Assembly: GCA_902604715.1 (NCBI GenBank)
Contig: CACLAD010000003.1
Location: forward strand, 29,837 to 93,836
Direction: 5' to 3'
Length of the DNA: 64,000 nt
From: an uncultured Bacteroidota bacterium
GTDB taxonomy: Bacteria; Bacteroidota; Bacteroidia; Flavobacteriales; Flavobacteriaceae
Translations under genes and position numbers: made by a program
The notes under the pieces: model-generated
What the model saw: the letters and a program-made list of their open reading frames with translations, nothing else
What the model was told of the DNA's origin: nothing
Database searches by the model: none
Part shown: positions 18,430 to 27,178 of the stretch, in pieces
How positions within the stretch are numbered: position 1 is the stretch's first letter
Layout: every line of letters begins with the position of its first letter

Positions 18430-19048
18430 TACTAGAAGGCACGTAAACAATTTTCTTATCAGAAAAATATTGGATATCAAAGATGTTTTTGATATCCAAT
18501 ACTTTTTTTTCACTAATACCTTTCAATTCATCATCAATATCACCACCTTTTAGAGCAATAATTCCATTTTCAATGTCATGAAATGAATAATTATTGAATC
18601 GACCTTTTGACCAATTAATTAAATTAGGCATTTTAGCAACTGCCCTAGTGACTAAAAAATCGTAATTGCAATCTAAATCTTCAGCTCTAGACCACTGCGA
18701 ATTAATATTCTTTAACTCCAACTCCTTAACAACCTCATCAACTACATCTATTTTTTTTCTTATACTATCTACTAAAATAAAATTAGAATCAGGAAAGATT
18801 ATCGCTAATGGTATTCCAGGAAAACCTCCACCTGTTCCCAAGTCTAATATAGTGGCATCTCTTTTAAATTTTATAAACTTTGCTATAGAGAGAGAATGAA
18901 GAATATGTCTGATGTAAATGTTTTCAATATCTTTTCTAGAAATAACATTTATTTTACTATTCCATGTCTCGTAAATATTTTTTAAACTGGAAAGCTGAAT
19001 AATTTGTTTCTCATTTAGATCTGGAAATTGATCAAGTATAATTTTCAT
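18422..19048 (-). CDS. rsmG: 16S rRNA (guanine-527-N7) methyltransferase RsmG
   Basis: SAM-dependent methyltransferase that modifies G527 of 16S rRNA (formerly GidB). The preferred start is the ATG at 19046-19048, giving 208 aa beginning MKIILDQFPDL, which matches the usual N-terminus; an upstream in-frame ATG at 19087 would add 13 atypical residues. Motifs seen are NVISRKDIENIYIRHILHSL, the SAM loop ATILDLGTGGGFPGIPLAI and the VTRAVAKMPNLI segment. The C-terminus is odd: it contains the near-repeat LDIKNIFDIQYF because the coding sequence includes a perfect inverted repeat that works as a terminator for the opposite strand. Confidence 0.95.
   Translation of the reverse strand: MKIILDQFPDLNEKQIIQLSSLKNIYETWNSKINVISRKDIENIYIRHILHSLSIAKFIKFKRDATILDLGTGGGFPGIPLAIIFPDSNFILVDSIRKKIDVVDEVVKELELKNINSQWSRAEDLDCNYDFLVTRAVAKMPNLINWSKGRFNNYSFHDIENGIIALKGGDIDDELKGISEKKVLDIKNIFDIQYFSDKKIVYVPSSII
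18468..18510 (+). terminator. Rho-independent terminator of the M36 protease gene, embedded in rsmG
   Basis: On the plus strand a perfect 14-bp inverted repeat (TATTGGATATCAAA at 18468-18481, its complement at 18488-18501) encloses a 6-base loop and is followed by C and eight T residues (18503-18510). It lies 38 bases past the protease stop and entirely inside the 3' coding part of antisense rsmG. It is the clearest intrinsic terminator in the window. Confidence 0.85.
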
Positions 19049-19135
19049 TTCAAAAGTTATTAAACAAAAGTAGGATATTGTAAACAATAATTTTAATAAT
19101 TCGCACTATGTATTATTTTTGATAATCTTAAAATT

Positions 19136-20326
19136 ATGGAGGAATATTTATCAGAAAGAGTTAAGAATTTAGCAACATCACAAACATTAGCGATGGCTGC
19201 AAAAGCAAGAGAATTAAGAGCATCTGGAAAAGATGTTATTGGTTTGAGTCTAGGTGAGCCTGATTTTAATATTCCTGATTTCATAAAGGAAGCAGCTAAA
19301 AAAGCTATCGATGAAAATTACAACTCTTATACACCTGTAGATGGATATGCTGATTTAAAACAAGCAATAATAAATAAGTTTGAAAGAGATAATGGACTGA
19401 AATTCACTTCTCCACAAATAGTAGTTTCCACAGGAGCAAAACAGGCTCTTTACAATATTGCTTCTGTACTTATTAATCCTGGTGACGAAGTTATATTACC
19501 TTGTCCCTATTGGGTAAGTTATGCTGATATAGTTAAATTAAAAGGTGGTATTCCTGTTGAAGTTAAAACTGATATTAAAAATAATTTTAAAATGACAGGG
19601 GACCAGCTTAGAAATGCCATAACTGAAAAGACAAAAATGGTTTGGTTCAGCTCACCTTGTAATCCTAGCGGTTCTGTTTACTCTAAAAAAGAACTTCAGG
19701 AGATATCAAATGTTCTTGAGTCTCATAAGGGTATTTTTATTGTTTCTGACGAAATTTACGAACATATAAATTATAAGGGCGGTCATCACAGCATTGGCGG
19801 TTTTGATAATGTAAAAGACAGGACAATAACCGTTAATGGAGTTTCAAAGGCTTTTGCTATGACCGGTTGGAGAATTGGATATATTGGTGCACCGGAATGG
19901 ATTGCCAGATCATGTAATAAAGTTCAAGGACAAGTGACCAGTGGTGCAAATTGTATAGCTCAAAGAGCTGTAATCACAGCTCTGACTGAAAAGCCTGAAA
20001 AAATTAAATATATGGTTGACGAATTTAAAATTCGAAGAAATTTAATCCTTGACCTTCTTAATGATATTACAGGTTTTAAATGTAATATTCCCGATGGTGC
20101 ATTTTACGTTTTTCCAAATATTTCATATTTTTTTGGAAAAACTATAGATGGATTTGAAATAAATAATGCATCTGATATGTCAATGTTTCTTCTTGAAAAA
20201 GCATTGGTTGCAACGGTTACCGGAGATGCTTTTGGAAATCCTGATTGCATAAGGATTTCTTATGCAGCCTCAACTGAGCAAATAAAAAAAGCAGTTGAAA
20301 GAATTAAATCTGCAGTTGAAAAGTAA
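19136..20326 (+). CDS. Pyridoxal-phosphate aspartate aminotransferase (class I)
   Basis: Class I/II aminotransferase of 396 aa, closest in pattern to bacterial aspartate (or aspartate/prephenate) aminotransferases, interconverting aspartate and oxaloacetate with 2-oxoglutarate/glutamate. Family motifs are SLGEPDFNIPDF, STGAKQALYNI, NPSGSVYSKKEL, VSDEIYEHINY and the PLP-lysine segment NGVSKAFAMTGWRIGY with Schiff-base Lys about K238. The arginine that binds the substrate carboxylate lies in CIRISYAAS. The gene stands alone between rsmG (divergent) and trkH (convergent, 5-base gap). Substrate preference cannot be settled from sequence alone. Confidence 0.9.
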   Translation: MEEYLSERVKNLATSQTLAMAAKARELRASGKDVIGLSLGEPDFNIPDFIKEAAKKAIDENYNSYTPVDGYADLKQAIINKFERDNGLKFTSPQIVVSTGAKQALYNIASVLINPGDEVILPCPYWVSYADIVKLKGGIPVEVKTDIKNNFKMTGDQLRNAITEKTKMVWFSSPCNPSGSVYSKKELQEISNVLESHKGIFIVSDEIYEHINYKGGHHSIGGFDNVKDRTITVNGVSKAFAMTGWRIGYIGAPEWIARSCNKVQGQVTSGANCIAQRAVITALTEKPEKIKYMVDEFKIRRNLILDLLNDITGFKCNIPDGAFYVFPNISYFFGKTIDGFEINNASDMSMFLLEKALVATVTGDAFGNPDCIRISYAASTEQIKKAVERIKSAVEK

Positions 20327-20331
20327 AAGAT

Positions 20332-21816
20332 CTACCTATTATTCCAAAAATAAGAAGTAAGTATTATTAGAACAGTAAATAGCTCTAATCTCCCAAGCAA
20401 CATTAAAAAAGATGACCACCACTTTGCAAGTAATGGTAATTCAAAAAAAGTATTTGTTGGCCCAAATGCTCCGATTGATGGACCCACATTTCCAAGACTT
20501 GATGCAGAAACACCAAGTGCTGATTCAAAATCAAGTCCCAGTATAGCAAAAACAATTGTTCCAATCATGAATGAAAGCATGTAAACAATAAAGAACCCTA
20601 AAATATTGTGTGTAATTTCAGGAGAAACTGAGGTTTTATTATATCTCAATGGTATAATTGCGTGTGGATGTAAAATTTTCTTGAACTGTAAAATACCATT
20701 TCTGATAATTAAAAGATGACGCATTATTTTAAACCCACCTGATGTACTTCCTGCTGATCCTCCCAAAAACATCATACCAAAAAATAACAGTAACAATAAC
20801 GGAGACCATGCGGTATAATCAGCAGTAACAAACCCAGTTGTTGTGATAATTGAAACGACCTGAAATAGTGAATGTCTAAATACAGCTTCAACCCTGTTAA
20901 ACTGACTCTCATAACTCATTAAAAAATCAGTATTAAAGTACAGTATGGTTGCAACTGAAACAGTAAACCCAATTATAAATAAACTATAAACTTTAAACTC
21001 TTCATCTTTAAAGATTTTCTTGAAATTTAATTTAAATCCAAAATAACTTAGCACAAAGTTGGTTCCTGCAAGAAACATAAATATAATAACGATATATTGA
21101 ATTAAAGGATTAGAATTCCAATGACCAAGGCTCGCATTTTTAGTTGAAAAACCACCTGAGGCTATATTACTCATGGAATGATTTATAGCATCAAAAAAAG
21201 ACATTCCTGCAATCTTTAAAAAAATTGTTTCAATAATAGTGTATGAAACATATATCAACCACAATCTTTTAGCCGTATCCGTGATTCTAGGATGTAATTT
21301 ATCGGTGCTAGGACCTGGCGATTCAGCATTGAACAACTGCATTCCACCAATACCCAATAGAGGCAAAATTGCAATTGCAAATACAATCATTCCCATACCT
21401 CCTAACCAGTGAGTTATACTCCTCCAAAACAAAATACCCTCAGGTAGAACTTCAACATCATTGATTATAGTAGAACCTGTCGCAGTATATCCGGATGTAG
21501 TTTCAAAAAATATATTTGAAAAACCATCAATAGTTCCTGTTAAAATATAAGGAATAGTTCCAGAAAATATCATGGCAACCCAACCCAAAACCACTACTAA
21601 ATAACCTTCTCTTTTATTTATTTGTTTGTCGTGACTTTTGTTTAAAAACAACATTAATAGACCAATAATTGAAACTAAAACTCCTGAAAGAAACAGATCA
21701 GCTGTAATACCGTCTTTATAAAAGTAGCTTAAAAAGGCGCTTAAAAACATAAAACCTCCATTGATTATCAAAAGAAAACCTAGAAAATATGTTATTATTT
21801 TTATATTAATTTTCAT
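20332..21816 (-). CDS. trkH: Trk potassium uptake membrane subunit TrkH
   Basis: K+-translocating membrane subunit of the Trk system (494 aa, normal length). The four pore-loop filter regions can be followed: TTSGYTATGSTI, NIASGGFSTKNAS, ITTTGFVTADY and SSLGNVGPSIG. MIVFAIAILPLLGIGGMQL and HWLGGMGM are other conserved TrkH stretches. The protein is almost wholly hydrophobic between the filters. It directly follows trkA with no intergenic base, so the channel and its gating subunit are co-expressed. Confidence 0.95.
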   Translation of the reverse strand: MKINIKIITYFLGFLLIINGGFMFLSAFLSYFYKDGITADLFLSGVLVSIIGLLMLFLNKSHDKQINKREGYLVVVLGWVAMIFSGTIPYILTGTIDGFSNIFFETTSGYTATGSTIINDVEVLPEGILFWRSITHWLGGMGMIVFAIAILPLLGIGGMQLFNAESPGPSTDKLHPRITDTAKRLWLIYVSYTIIETIFLKIAGMSFFDAINHSMSNIASGGFSTKNASLGHWNSNPLIQYIVIIFMFLAGTNFVLSYFGFKLNFKKIFKDEEFKVYSLFIIGFTVSVATILYFNTDFLMSYESQFNRVEAVFRHSLFQVVSIITTTGFVTADYTAWSPLLLLLFFGMMFLGGSAGSTSGGFKIMRHLLIIRNGILQFKKILHPHAIIPLRYNKTSVSPEITHNILGFFIVYMLSFMIGTIVFAILGLDFESALGVSASSLGNVGPSIGAFGPTNTFFELPLLAKWWSSFLMLLGRLELFTVLIILTSYFWNNR

Positions 21817-23154
21817 TTAAAAAAGTTTTTCAACCTTTTGAATTGAATCCTTTAAGCAACAAACCACAATTCTGTCTCCAGATAAAATTTTAAAATCTCC
21901 AAGTACTATATAACCTTTACTTTCTCTGATAACACCAGCAATAATTGCACATCTTGGAAAGTCTAAGTCTTTAATCGTTTTATTGCAAACTTCAGACTCA
22001 TCGTTAACCACGTACTCTAATAATTCAGCATCCATATTTGCTAATTGAGATATTGCAACTACCTCAGCATTATGTACATGCTTTGATATAGCATCTGCAG
22101 CAAGTAATTTTTTGTTAATTAAGGTGTCAATACCGCTAATTTGAGATAATTTGTAATAATTGAGGTTGTCAACAAGTGCTATAGTTTTACTTATTCCCTT
22201 AGATTTAGCAATAAGACTTGACATAATATTATCTTCAGAATCTCCGGTTACGGCAATAAATGAATCCATCTGGCCCAAATTCTCCTCCTCCAATAATTCA
22301 GAGTTAGTACCATCACCATAGATGATTAGACAATTTTCTAAATCTTCAGCTAACTCTTCTGCCCTTTCTTTATTAATTTCAACGATTTTTACGTTAAAAT
22401 TATTAGATGATAAGTCTTCTGCTACTTTCTTACCTACTCTACCTCCACCAAGAATCATTACATTTTTAATAATCCCATTATTTTGACCTGAAAGCTTAAG
22501 TAATTCTTCTGCTCCACCAGGCTCAGTCATAAAAACTATATGATCTCCTGAGTGAAATACAGTATCTCCTCTTGGGATTATGGTTTTTTCACCCCTCTTT
22601 ATTGAGATTGGGAAAAAATGAGTTTCAGGAAATATCTCCGCAGCCTCAACTACTGTTTTTCCAACAAATGTTGAAGTATGAGTAGCACTTAACCCCAAAG
22701 TTATAAGAGCTCCATCATCAAATTCAAACGGATCGGTAAACTCCGCTCTATTAATGGCCATATTTATCTCCTTTGAAGTTAAAATTTCTGGAGATATTAA
22801 TTCACTTATTCCCAAATCTGAAAAATCAATATCTTCATTTTCTTTAAGTTCAGGATTAGAAATTCTAGCTATGGTTTTTTTGGCACCTAGTTGTTTAGCT
22901 AAATAACATGCAGTTAAGTTAACGGCTTCTGCAGCTGTAACGCCTACAAAGAGATCTGCTTCATCAACATTTGCTTTATTCAGTGTAGAAATTGAAGTAC
23001 AATCGCCTTGAACAACTCTTATATCTAATTGACTGTTAGGGAAAGTTAGTTTTTCATCATTGGAATCTATAAGGGTAATCTCCTGCGATTCATATGATAA
23101 TAATTTTGCTAAATGAGATCCAACTTCGCCAGATCCCGCAATTATTATTTTCAT
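21817..23154 (-). CDS. trkA: Trk potassium transport regulatory subunit TrkA
   Basis: Cytosolic nucleotide-binding gating subunit of the Trk K+ transporter (445 aa). Two RCK repeats are visible. The first Rossmann motif is IIAGSGEVGSHLAKLL (residues 3-18), with the acidic residue at the end of strand 2 in LIDSN. The second is MILGGGRVGKKVAEDL near residue 230, followed by VEINKERAEEL. Each is followed by an RCK_C-type segment. It is transcribed just upstream of trkH and is divergent from porT across a 134-base gap that holds a TATATTTG box. Confidence 0.95.
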   Translation of the reverse strand: MKIIIAGSGEVGSHLAKLLSYESQEITLIDSNDEKLTFPNSQLDIRVVQGDCTSISTLNKANVDEADLFVGVTAAEAVNLTACYLAKQLGAKKTIARISNPELKENEDIDFSDLGISELISPEILTSKEINMAINRAEFTDPFEFDDGALITLGLSATHTSTFVGKTVVEAAEIFPETHFFPISIKRGEKTIIPRGDTVFHSGDHIVFMTEPGGAEELLKLSGQNNGIIKNVMILGGGRVGKKVAEDLSSNNFNVKIVEINKERAEELAEDLENCLIIYGDGTNSELLEEENLGQMDSFIAVTGDSEDNIMSSLIAKSKGISKTIALVDNLNYYKLSQISGIDTLINKKLLAADAISKHVHNAEVVAISQLANMDAELLEYVVNDESEVCNKTIKDLDFPRCAIIAGVIRESKGYIVLGDFKILSGDRIVVCCLKDSIQKVEKLF

Positions 23155-23176
23155 TCTTCGTAATAAATATTAGGAA

Positions 23177-23184
23177 CAAATATA
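23177..23184 (-). promoter_or_regulatory. Candidate -7 box of trkAH
   Basis: The minus strand reads TATATTTG (plus 23177-23184), an exact TAnnTTTG match 22 bases upstream of the trkA ATG. A -33 TTG at the standard spacing is not evident. This gap also has to carry the porT promoter, for which I see no clear box. Confidence 0.4.
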
Positions 23185-23288
23185 ATTTATTTTGCCCAAT
23201 TGGTTACTTTTAAACATAAATTGAGAAAATACAATAATCGCAAAAAAAACGGGTTATTTTATCAAGTTTTCGTTGATTTAACTGAACT

Positions 23289-24002
23289 ATGAGATTAATC
23301 ATTGTTATAATTTACTTTTTTCTAATATCAACTAGCGGATATTCACAGCTTTTTACAAAAAAGAAGGTTCTTAATAATGAAAACTTTGATAAGCCTTCTG
23401 TCTCTTGGGGCTATTTCCTAGGGATGAACAATTATGATTTTAATTTTGATTATGTTTCAGATACTTATGATATCCAAACCGAAAAATCATTTGGTTTTAA
23501 TGTTGGTTTAATCGGAAATTTTAGAATCTCTGATTATTTTGATTTACGTTTTGAGCCAGGCTTAATAATGTCTAACAGAAACTTAACTTTTAATCCTAAC
23601 CAATTTGGGGAAACTGAATTTAACGCAAACCTACATTTCAGAGAAATTAAGTCAACTTATATACATTTTCCACTGCTGATAAAAATTTCAAGTAAAAGGG
23701 TTAATAATTTTAAGCCATATCTTCTTGGAGGAGTTTCTACAGCGATAAATCTTTCAAGTAAAGAAAACAGTGTTAATGATAATAGTTTAGGTGAATTTAG
23801 AACTAAAAAAAATGTTTTTTTCTATGAATTGGGTTTTGGAATTGATCTTTACCTGGAATGGTTTAAATTTAGCCCAAGTATTCGGGGGATTTTTGCAATT
23901 TCAGATGAACATGTTGATGATAACGACCCCTTGAGTCTTTGGACAAGTAATATTGAATTTATGAAGACAAGCGGGATACTAATAAATTTTACTTTCCAGT
24001 AA
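23289..24002 (+). CDS. porT: Type IX secretion protein PorT/SprT
   Basis: Outer-membrane beta-barrel protein needed for T9SS function in Porphyromonas (PorT) and Flavobacterium (SprT). The 237-aa product has a signal peptide (about 1-18, ending SGYSQ) and the family pattern: WGYFLGMNNYDFNF, FGFNVGLIGNFRISDYFDLR, FEPGLIMSNRNLTF, STYIHFPLLIKISSKR, FKPYLLGGVS and FFYELGFGIDLYLEWFKFSP. Neighbouring genes in relatives include an SpoU/TrmH methyltransferase, as here. It overlaps that convergent gene by 14 bases. With the plug protein at 5573 it is the second T9SS machinery gene in the window. Confidence 0.85.
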   Translation: MRLIIVIIYFFLISTSGYSQLFTKKKVLNNENFDKPSVSWGYFLGMNNYDFNFDYVSDTYDIQTEKSFGFNVGLIGNFRISDYFDLRFEPGLIMSNRNLTFNPNQFGETEFNANLHFREIKSTYIHFPLLIKISSKRVNNFKPYLLGGVSTAINLSSKENSVNDNSLGEFRTKKNVFFYELGFGIDLYLEWFKFSPSIRGIFAISDEHVDDNDPLSLWTSNIEFMKTSGILINFTFQ

Positions 24003-24714
24003 TCTGACTTTTCAATTCTGAAAGGATAATACCAACCGAAGTTGCCAGATTTAAACTTTCTATATTGTCATTATATCTCTGTATTGTTATATTATGATCG
24101 ATTTGAGAAGATAATGTATTACTTAAACCATTAGATTCACTTCCAAAAAATATTATTTGATTATCAGAAAAAGTAAAATCTCTTAGATTTTGTCCGTTTA
24201 GGTCTGCTGCAACTGTGTTATAATTTTTACTATCCAAAAATTTATGAAAATCCATGTATGAAATATTTACTCTGCAAATTGACCCCATTGAGGCTTGAAT
24301 AACTTTGGGGTTATAACAATCTACACTATTGCTAGAACAAATGATGTTTTTTATTCCAAACCAATCACATAACCTGATGATTGTACCTAAATTTCCTGGG
24401 TCATTAATCTCCTCAAGAGCAATAATATTTGAATTGAAATCAATCTCTGAACTTTTTGGAATTTTAAATAAACCCAAAACTTTATTTGGGGTTTTTAGAT
24501 TGCTGATTTGTTTTAGCTGAGAACTGCTTATCGGAATATAATAGTCAGAAATGTTATACTTTTCTGATGATGAAAAAATATCAACAACTTCTAACTTAGA
24601 TCCAAGTAATTCATCAATTATTTTTTCCCCCTCAGCTATAAAAAAGCCTGATTGAATTCTATTCTTTTTTAATCTTAGAGACTTAATTAATTTTATTTGA
24701 TTTTTAGTAATCAT
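23989..24714 (-). CDS. TrmH/SpoU-family RNA 2'-O-ribose methyltransferase
   Basis: SPOUT-class RNA methyltransferase of 241 aa. An N-terminal substrate-binding domain (about 1-90, starting KNQIKLIKSLRLKKNR) precedes the SpoU catalytic domain with EEINDPGNLGTIIRLCDWF, the knot segment IIFFGSESNGLS and the terminal SLNLATSVGIILSEL. These three are the standard SpoU motifs. The modified nucleotide (rRNA or tRNA) cannot be deduced. It is convergent with porT (14-base overlap) and divergent from the aldolase gene, with a 71-base gap. Confidence 0.92.
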   Translation of the reverse strand: MITKNQIKLIKSLRLKKNRIQSGFFIAEGEKIIDELLGSKLEVVDIFSSSEKYNISDYYIPISSSQLKQISNLKTPNKVLGLFKIPKSSEIDFNSNIIALEEINDPGNLGTIIRLCDWFGIKNIICSSNSVDCYNPKVIQASMGSICRVNISYMDFHKFLDSKNYNTVAADLNGQNLRDFTFSDNQIIFFGSESNGLSNTLSSQIDHNITIQRYNDNIESLNLATSVGIILSELKSQITGK

Positions 24715-24785
24715 GTTATTTGTAATTCCTAACTTTACCCATAGTAAAATTAATATAAACTAACCTCAAAACATAACCATTCTTT

Positions 24786-25853
24786 ATGAATCATAATATC
24801 AAACCTGGGGTAGCCACAGGTGATCAGGTTCAAGAAATACTAAAACTTGCTAAAGAAAAAAAATTTGCTCTTCCTGCTGTTAATGTCATAGGGTCAAGCA
24901 GTATCAATGGAGTTTTAGAAACAGCTAAAAAATTAAATTCACCTGTAATTATTCAATTTTCAAACGGAGGTGCAGGCTTTAATGCTGGCAAAGGACTTGG
25001 TAACGATAATCAACATGCTGCTATTAGCGGATCAATTGCTGGGGCTCACCACGTACATACAATGGCAAAAGCATATGGAGTTCCTGTTATTTTACACACA
25101 GATCATTGTGCAAAAAACCTTTTACCATGGATTGATGGGTTAATCGATGCCAATGAGAAATATTACAAAGAAAAAGGATACTCACTTTTTAGCTCGCACA
25201 TGATTGATCTTTCAGAAGAGCCTATTGAAGAAAATATTAAAATTTGCAAGGAATATTTATCCAGAATGTCAAAAATAGGGATGACCTTAGAGATTGAACT
25301 GGGAATTACAGGTGGTGAGGAAGATGGAGTTGATAATAGTGGGGTTGATGAATCAAAGCTTTATACTCAACCTGAAGAGGTGGCTTACGCTTATGAGGAA
25401 TTAATTAAGGTGAGTGATAAATTTATGGTTGCAGCAGCCTTTGGAAATGTGCACGGAGTATACAAACCAGGAAACGTAAAACTAACCCCAAAAATATTAA
25501 AAAATTCCCAAGAATTTATTTCAAAAAAGTTTAATCTACCTCACAATACAATTGATTTTGTATTCCACGGTGGTTCAGGCTCATCAGTTGAAGAAATCAG
25601 AGAAGCGATAGGTTATGGAGTGATTAAAATGAATATTGATACAGATATGCAATATGCGTTTATGACTGGTGTTAGAGATTATTTCAATGAAAAAAGTGAT
25701 TATTTAAAAGCACAAATTGGCAATCCAGAAGGCGATGATGTTCCCAATAAGAAATATTATGACCCAAGAAAATGGATAAGAGAAGGTGAAAGTTCTTTTG
25801 TTCAAAGACTTGTTAAAGCTTTTGAGGATTTAAATAATGTGAATACATTATAA
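24786..25853 (+). CDS. fbaA: Fructose-bisphosphate aldolase, class II
   Basis: Zinc-dependent aldolase (355 aa, class IIA length) of glycolysis and gluconeogenesis that splits fructose 1,6-bisphosphate into DHAP and glyceraldehyde 3-phosphate. Visible signatures are FALPAVNVIGSSSINGVLE, the metal site VILHTDHCAKN, LEIELGITGGEEDGVDN, AFGNVHGVYKPGNVKL and the phosphate-binding FVFHGGSGSS with GVIKMNIDTD. It is the first of a co-directional run (fbaA, accD, rpsO, pnp, rpoD, rpe) with short gaps. Confidence 0.96.
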   Translation: MNHNIKPGVATGDQVQEILKLAKEKKFALPAVNVIGSSSINGVLETAKKLNSPVIIQFSNGGAGFNAGKGLGNDNQHAAISGSIAGAHHVHTMAKAYGVPVILHTDHCAKNLLPWIDGLIDANEKYYKEKGYSLFSSHMIDLSEEPIEENIKICKEYLSRMSKIGMTLEIELGITGGEEDGVDNSGVDESKLYTQPEEVAYAYEELIKVSDKFMVAAAFGNVHGVYKPGNVKLTPKILKNSQEFISKKFNLPHNTIDFVFHGGSGSSVEEIREAIGYGVIKMNIDTDMQYAFMTGVRDYFNEKSDYLKAQIGNPEGDDVPNKKYYDPRKWIREGESSFVQRLVKAFEDLNNVNTL

Positions 25854-25886
25854 ATATTTAGATTTGTTAATCATTAAATATGATTT

Positions 25887-26741
25887 ATGGCTTGGTTTAA
25901 AAGACAAAGCAAAGGAATTCAAACTCCAACAGAAGAGAAAAAGGATATACCAAAGGGACTTTGGTATAAGTCTCCAACAGGAAAAATAGTTGATACCGAA
26001 GAACTTCAAGATAATTTCTATGTAAGTCCCGAAGATGATTATCATGTAAGAATAGGTAGCAGGGAATATTTTTCAATAATATTTGATGATAAGTTTAAAG
26101 AATTAGATAAAAATCTAACTTCGAAAGATCCCTTAAAGTTTGAAGATAACAAGAAATATACTGATAGATTAAAAGCAGCAAAAGAAAAAACAAATTTAAA
26201 TGATGCAATTAGAACAGCTGTTGGTAAATCAATGGGTAATGACATTGTAATCGCATGTATGGATTTTAGTTTTATTGGTGGTTCAATGGGTAGTGTTGTT
26301 GGAGAAAAAATTGCTCGGGCCATAGATTATTCACTCAAAAAGAAAATTCCATTGGTAATTATTTCAAAATCAGGTGGTGCTAGGATGATGGAAGCTGCAA
26401 TATCACTCATGCAACTTGCTAAAACATCAGCAAAATTAGCGCAGCTTGCAGATGCAAAAGTTCCATACATTTCTTTATGCACTGATCCAACAACAGGCGG
26501 AACTACAGCTTCGTTTGCCATGCTTGGGGATATTAACATCAGTGAACCAGGTGCATTAATTGGATTTGCAGGACCCAGAGTGGTAAAAGATACAACCGGT
26601 AAAGACTTGCCAAAAGGATTTCAAACAGCAGAATTTGTATTAGATCACGGTTTTCTTGATTTCATAACACATAGAAGAGATCTAAAGAATAAAATTAATC
26701 TTTATTTAGATTTAATACTTAATAATCCTATCAGAGAATAA
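25887..26741 (+). CDS. accD: Acetyl-CoA carboxylase carboxyltransferase subunit beta (zinc-ribbon cysteines absent)
   Basis: Carboxyltransferase beta subunit of acetyl-CoA carboxylase, the first committed step of fatty-acid synthesis (284 aa). The crotonase-like core is well conserved: [46 protein letters not shown] and GFAGPRVV. The N-terminus keeps the family layout ([13 protein letters not shown], then [11 protein letters not shown]), but all four cysteines that form the zinc ribbon in E. coli AccD are replaced. I believe this is general in Flavobacteriia. No accA is nearby. It lies 33 bases after fbaA. Confidence 0.95.
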   Translation: MAWFKRQSKGIQTPTEEKKDIPKGLWYKSPTGKIVDTEELQDNFYVSPEDDYHVRIGSREYFSIIFDDKFKELDKNLTSKDPLKFEDNKKYTDRLKAAKEKTNLNDAIRTAVGKSMGNDIVIACMDFSFIGGSMGSVVGEKIARAIDYSLKKKIPLVIISKSGGARMMEAAISLMQLAKTSAKLAQLADAKVPYISLCTDPTTGGTTASFAMLGDINISEPGALIGFAGPRVVKDTTGKDLPKGFQTAEFVLDHGFLDFITHRRDLKNKINLYLDLILNNPIRE

Positions 26742-26773
26742 ATTATTTTTTCTTCGTATATCCTATTTTTTAC

Positions 26774-26781
26774 TATATTTG
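26774..26781 (+). promoter_or_regulatory. Predicted -7 box of the rpsO-pnp unit
   Basis: TATATTTG, followed by a local GC-rich start (CGCCGC), lies 46 bases before the rpsO ATG in the 86-base gap after accD. It matches the Bacteroidota -7 consensus exactly. The -33 region is T-rich without a clear TTG. Strong ribosomal-protein promoters in this phylum often look like this. Confidence 0.5.
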
Positions 26782-26827
26782 CGCCGCTGATATCAGCATA
26801 CATAATAATCATTTAAATAATATTGGA

Positions 26828-27097
26828 ATGTATTTAACAAAGAAAAACAAAGAAGATTTATTCAAAAAGCACGGAAAAGATGCTAAAGATACAGGAAGTG
26901 CTGAAGGTCAGATTGCCCTTTTTACACACAGAATAAATCATTTAACAGAGCATCTTAAAAGAAATAAGAAAGATTATAACACGGAAAGAGCGTTAGTAAA
27001 GCTTGTAGGAAAAAGAAGAGCACTATTAAACTATCTTACTAAAAAAGATGTTTTAAGATATCGTGCAATTGTAAAAGAGTTAGGATTAAGAAAGTAA
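26828..27097 (+). CDS. rpsO: 30S ribosomal protein S15
   Basis: Primary 16S rRNA-binding protein of the 30S platform; at 89 aa it has the exact family length. Diagnostic segments are DTGSAEGQIALFTHRINHLTEHL, the HLKRNKKDYNTERALVKLVGKR RNA-binding region (loop and helix 3) and LLNYLTKKDVLRYRAIVKELGLRK. It is followed after 81 bases by pnp, the classical rpsO-pnp arrangement seen across bacteria. It probably has its own promoter (26774) and may be co-transcribed with pnp. Confidence 0.98.
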   Translation: MYLTKKNKEDLFKKHGKDAKDTGSAEGQIALFTHRINHLTEHLKRNKKDYNTERALVKLVGKRRALLNYLTKKDVLRYRAIVKELGLRK

Positions 27098-27178
27098 CTC
27101 ATTTCTATATTTTGTTTATAGTTATTCATTGGTAAAAACCACTTCAACACACAATTTTAATTTAACCAAAAAATAATT

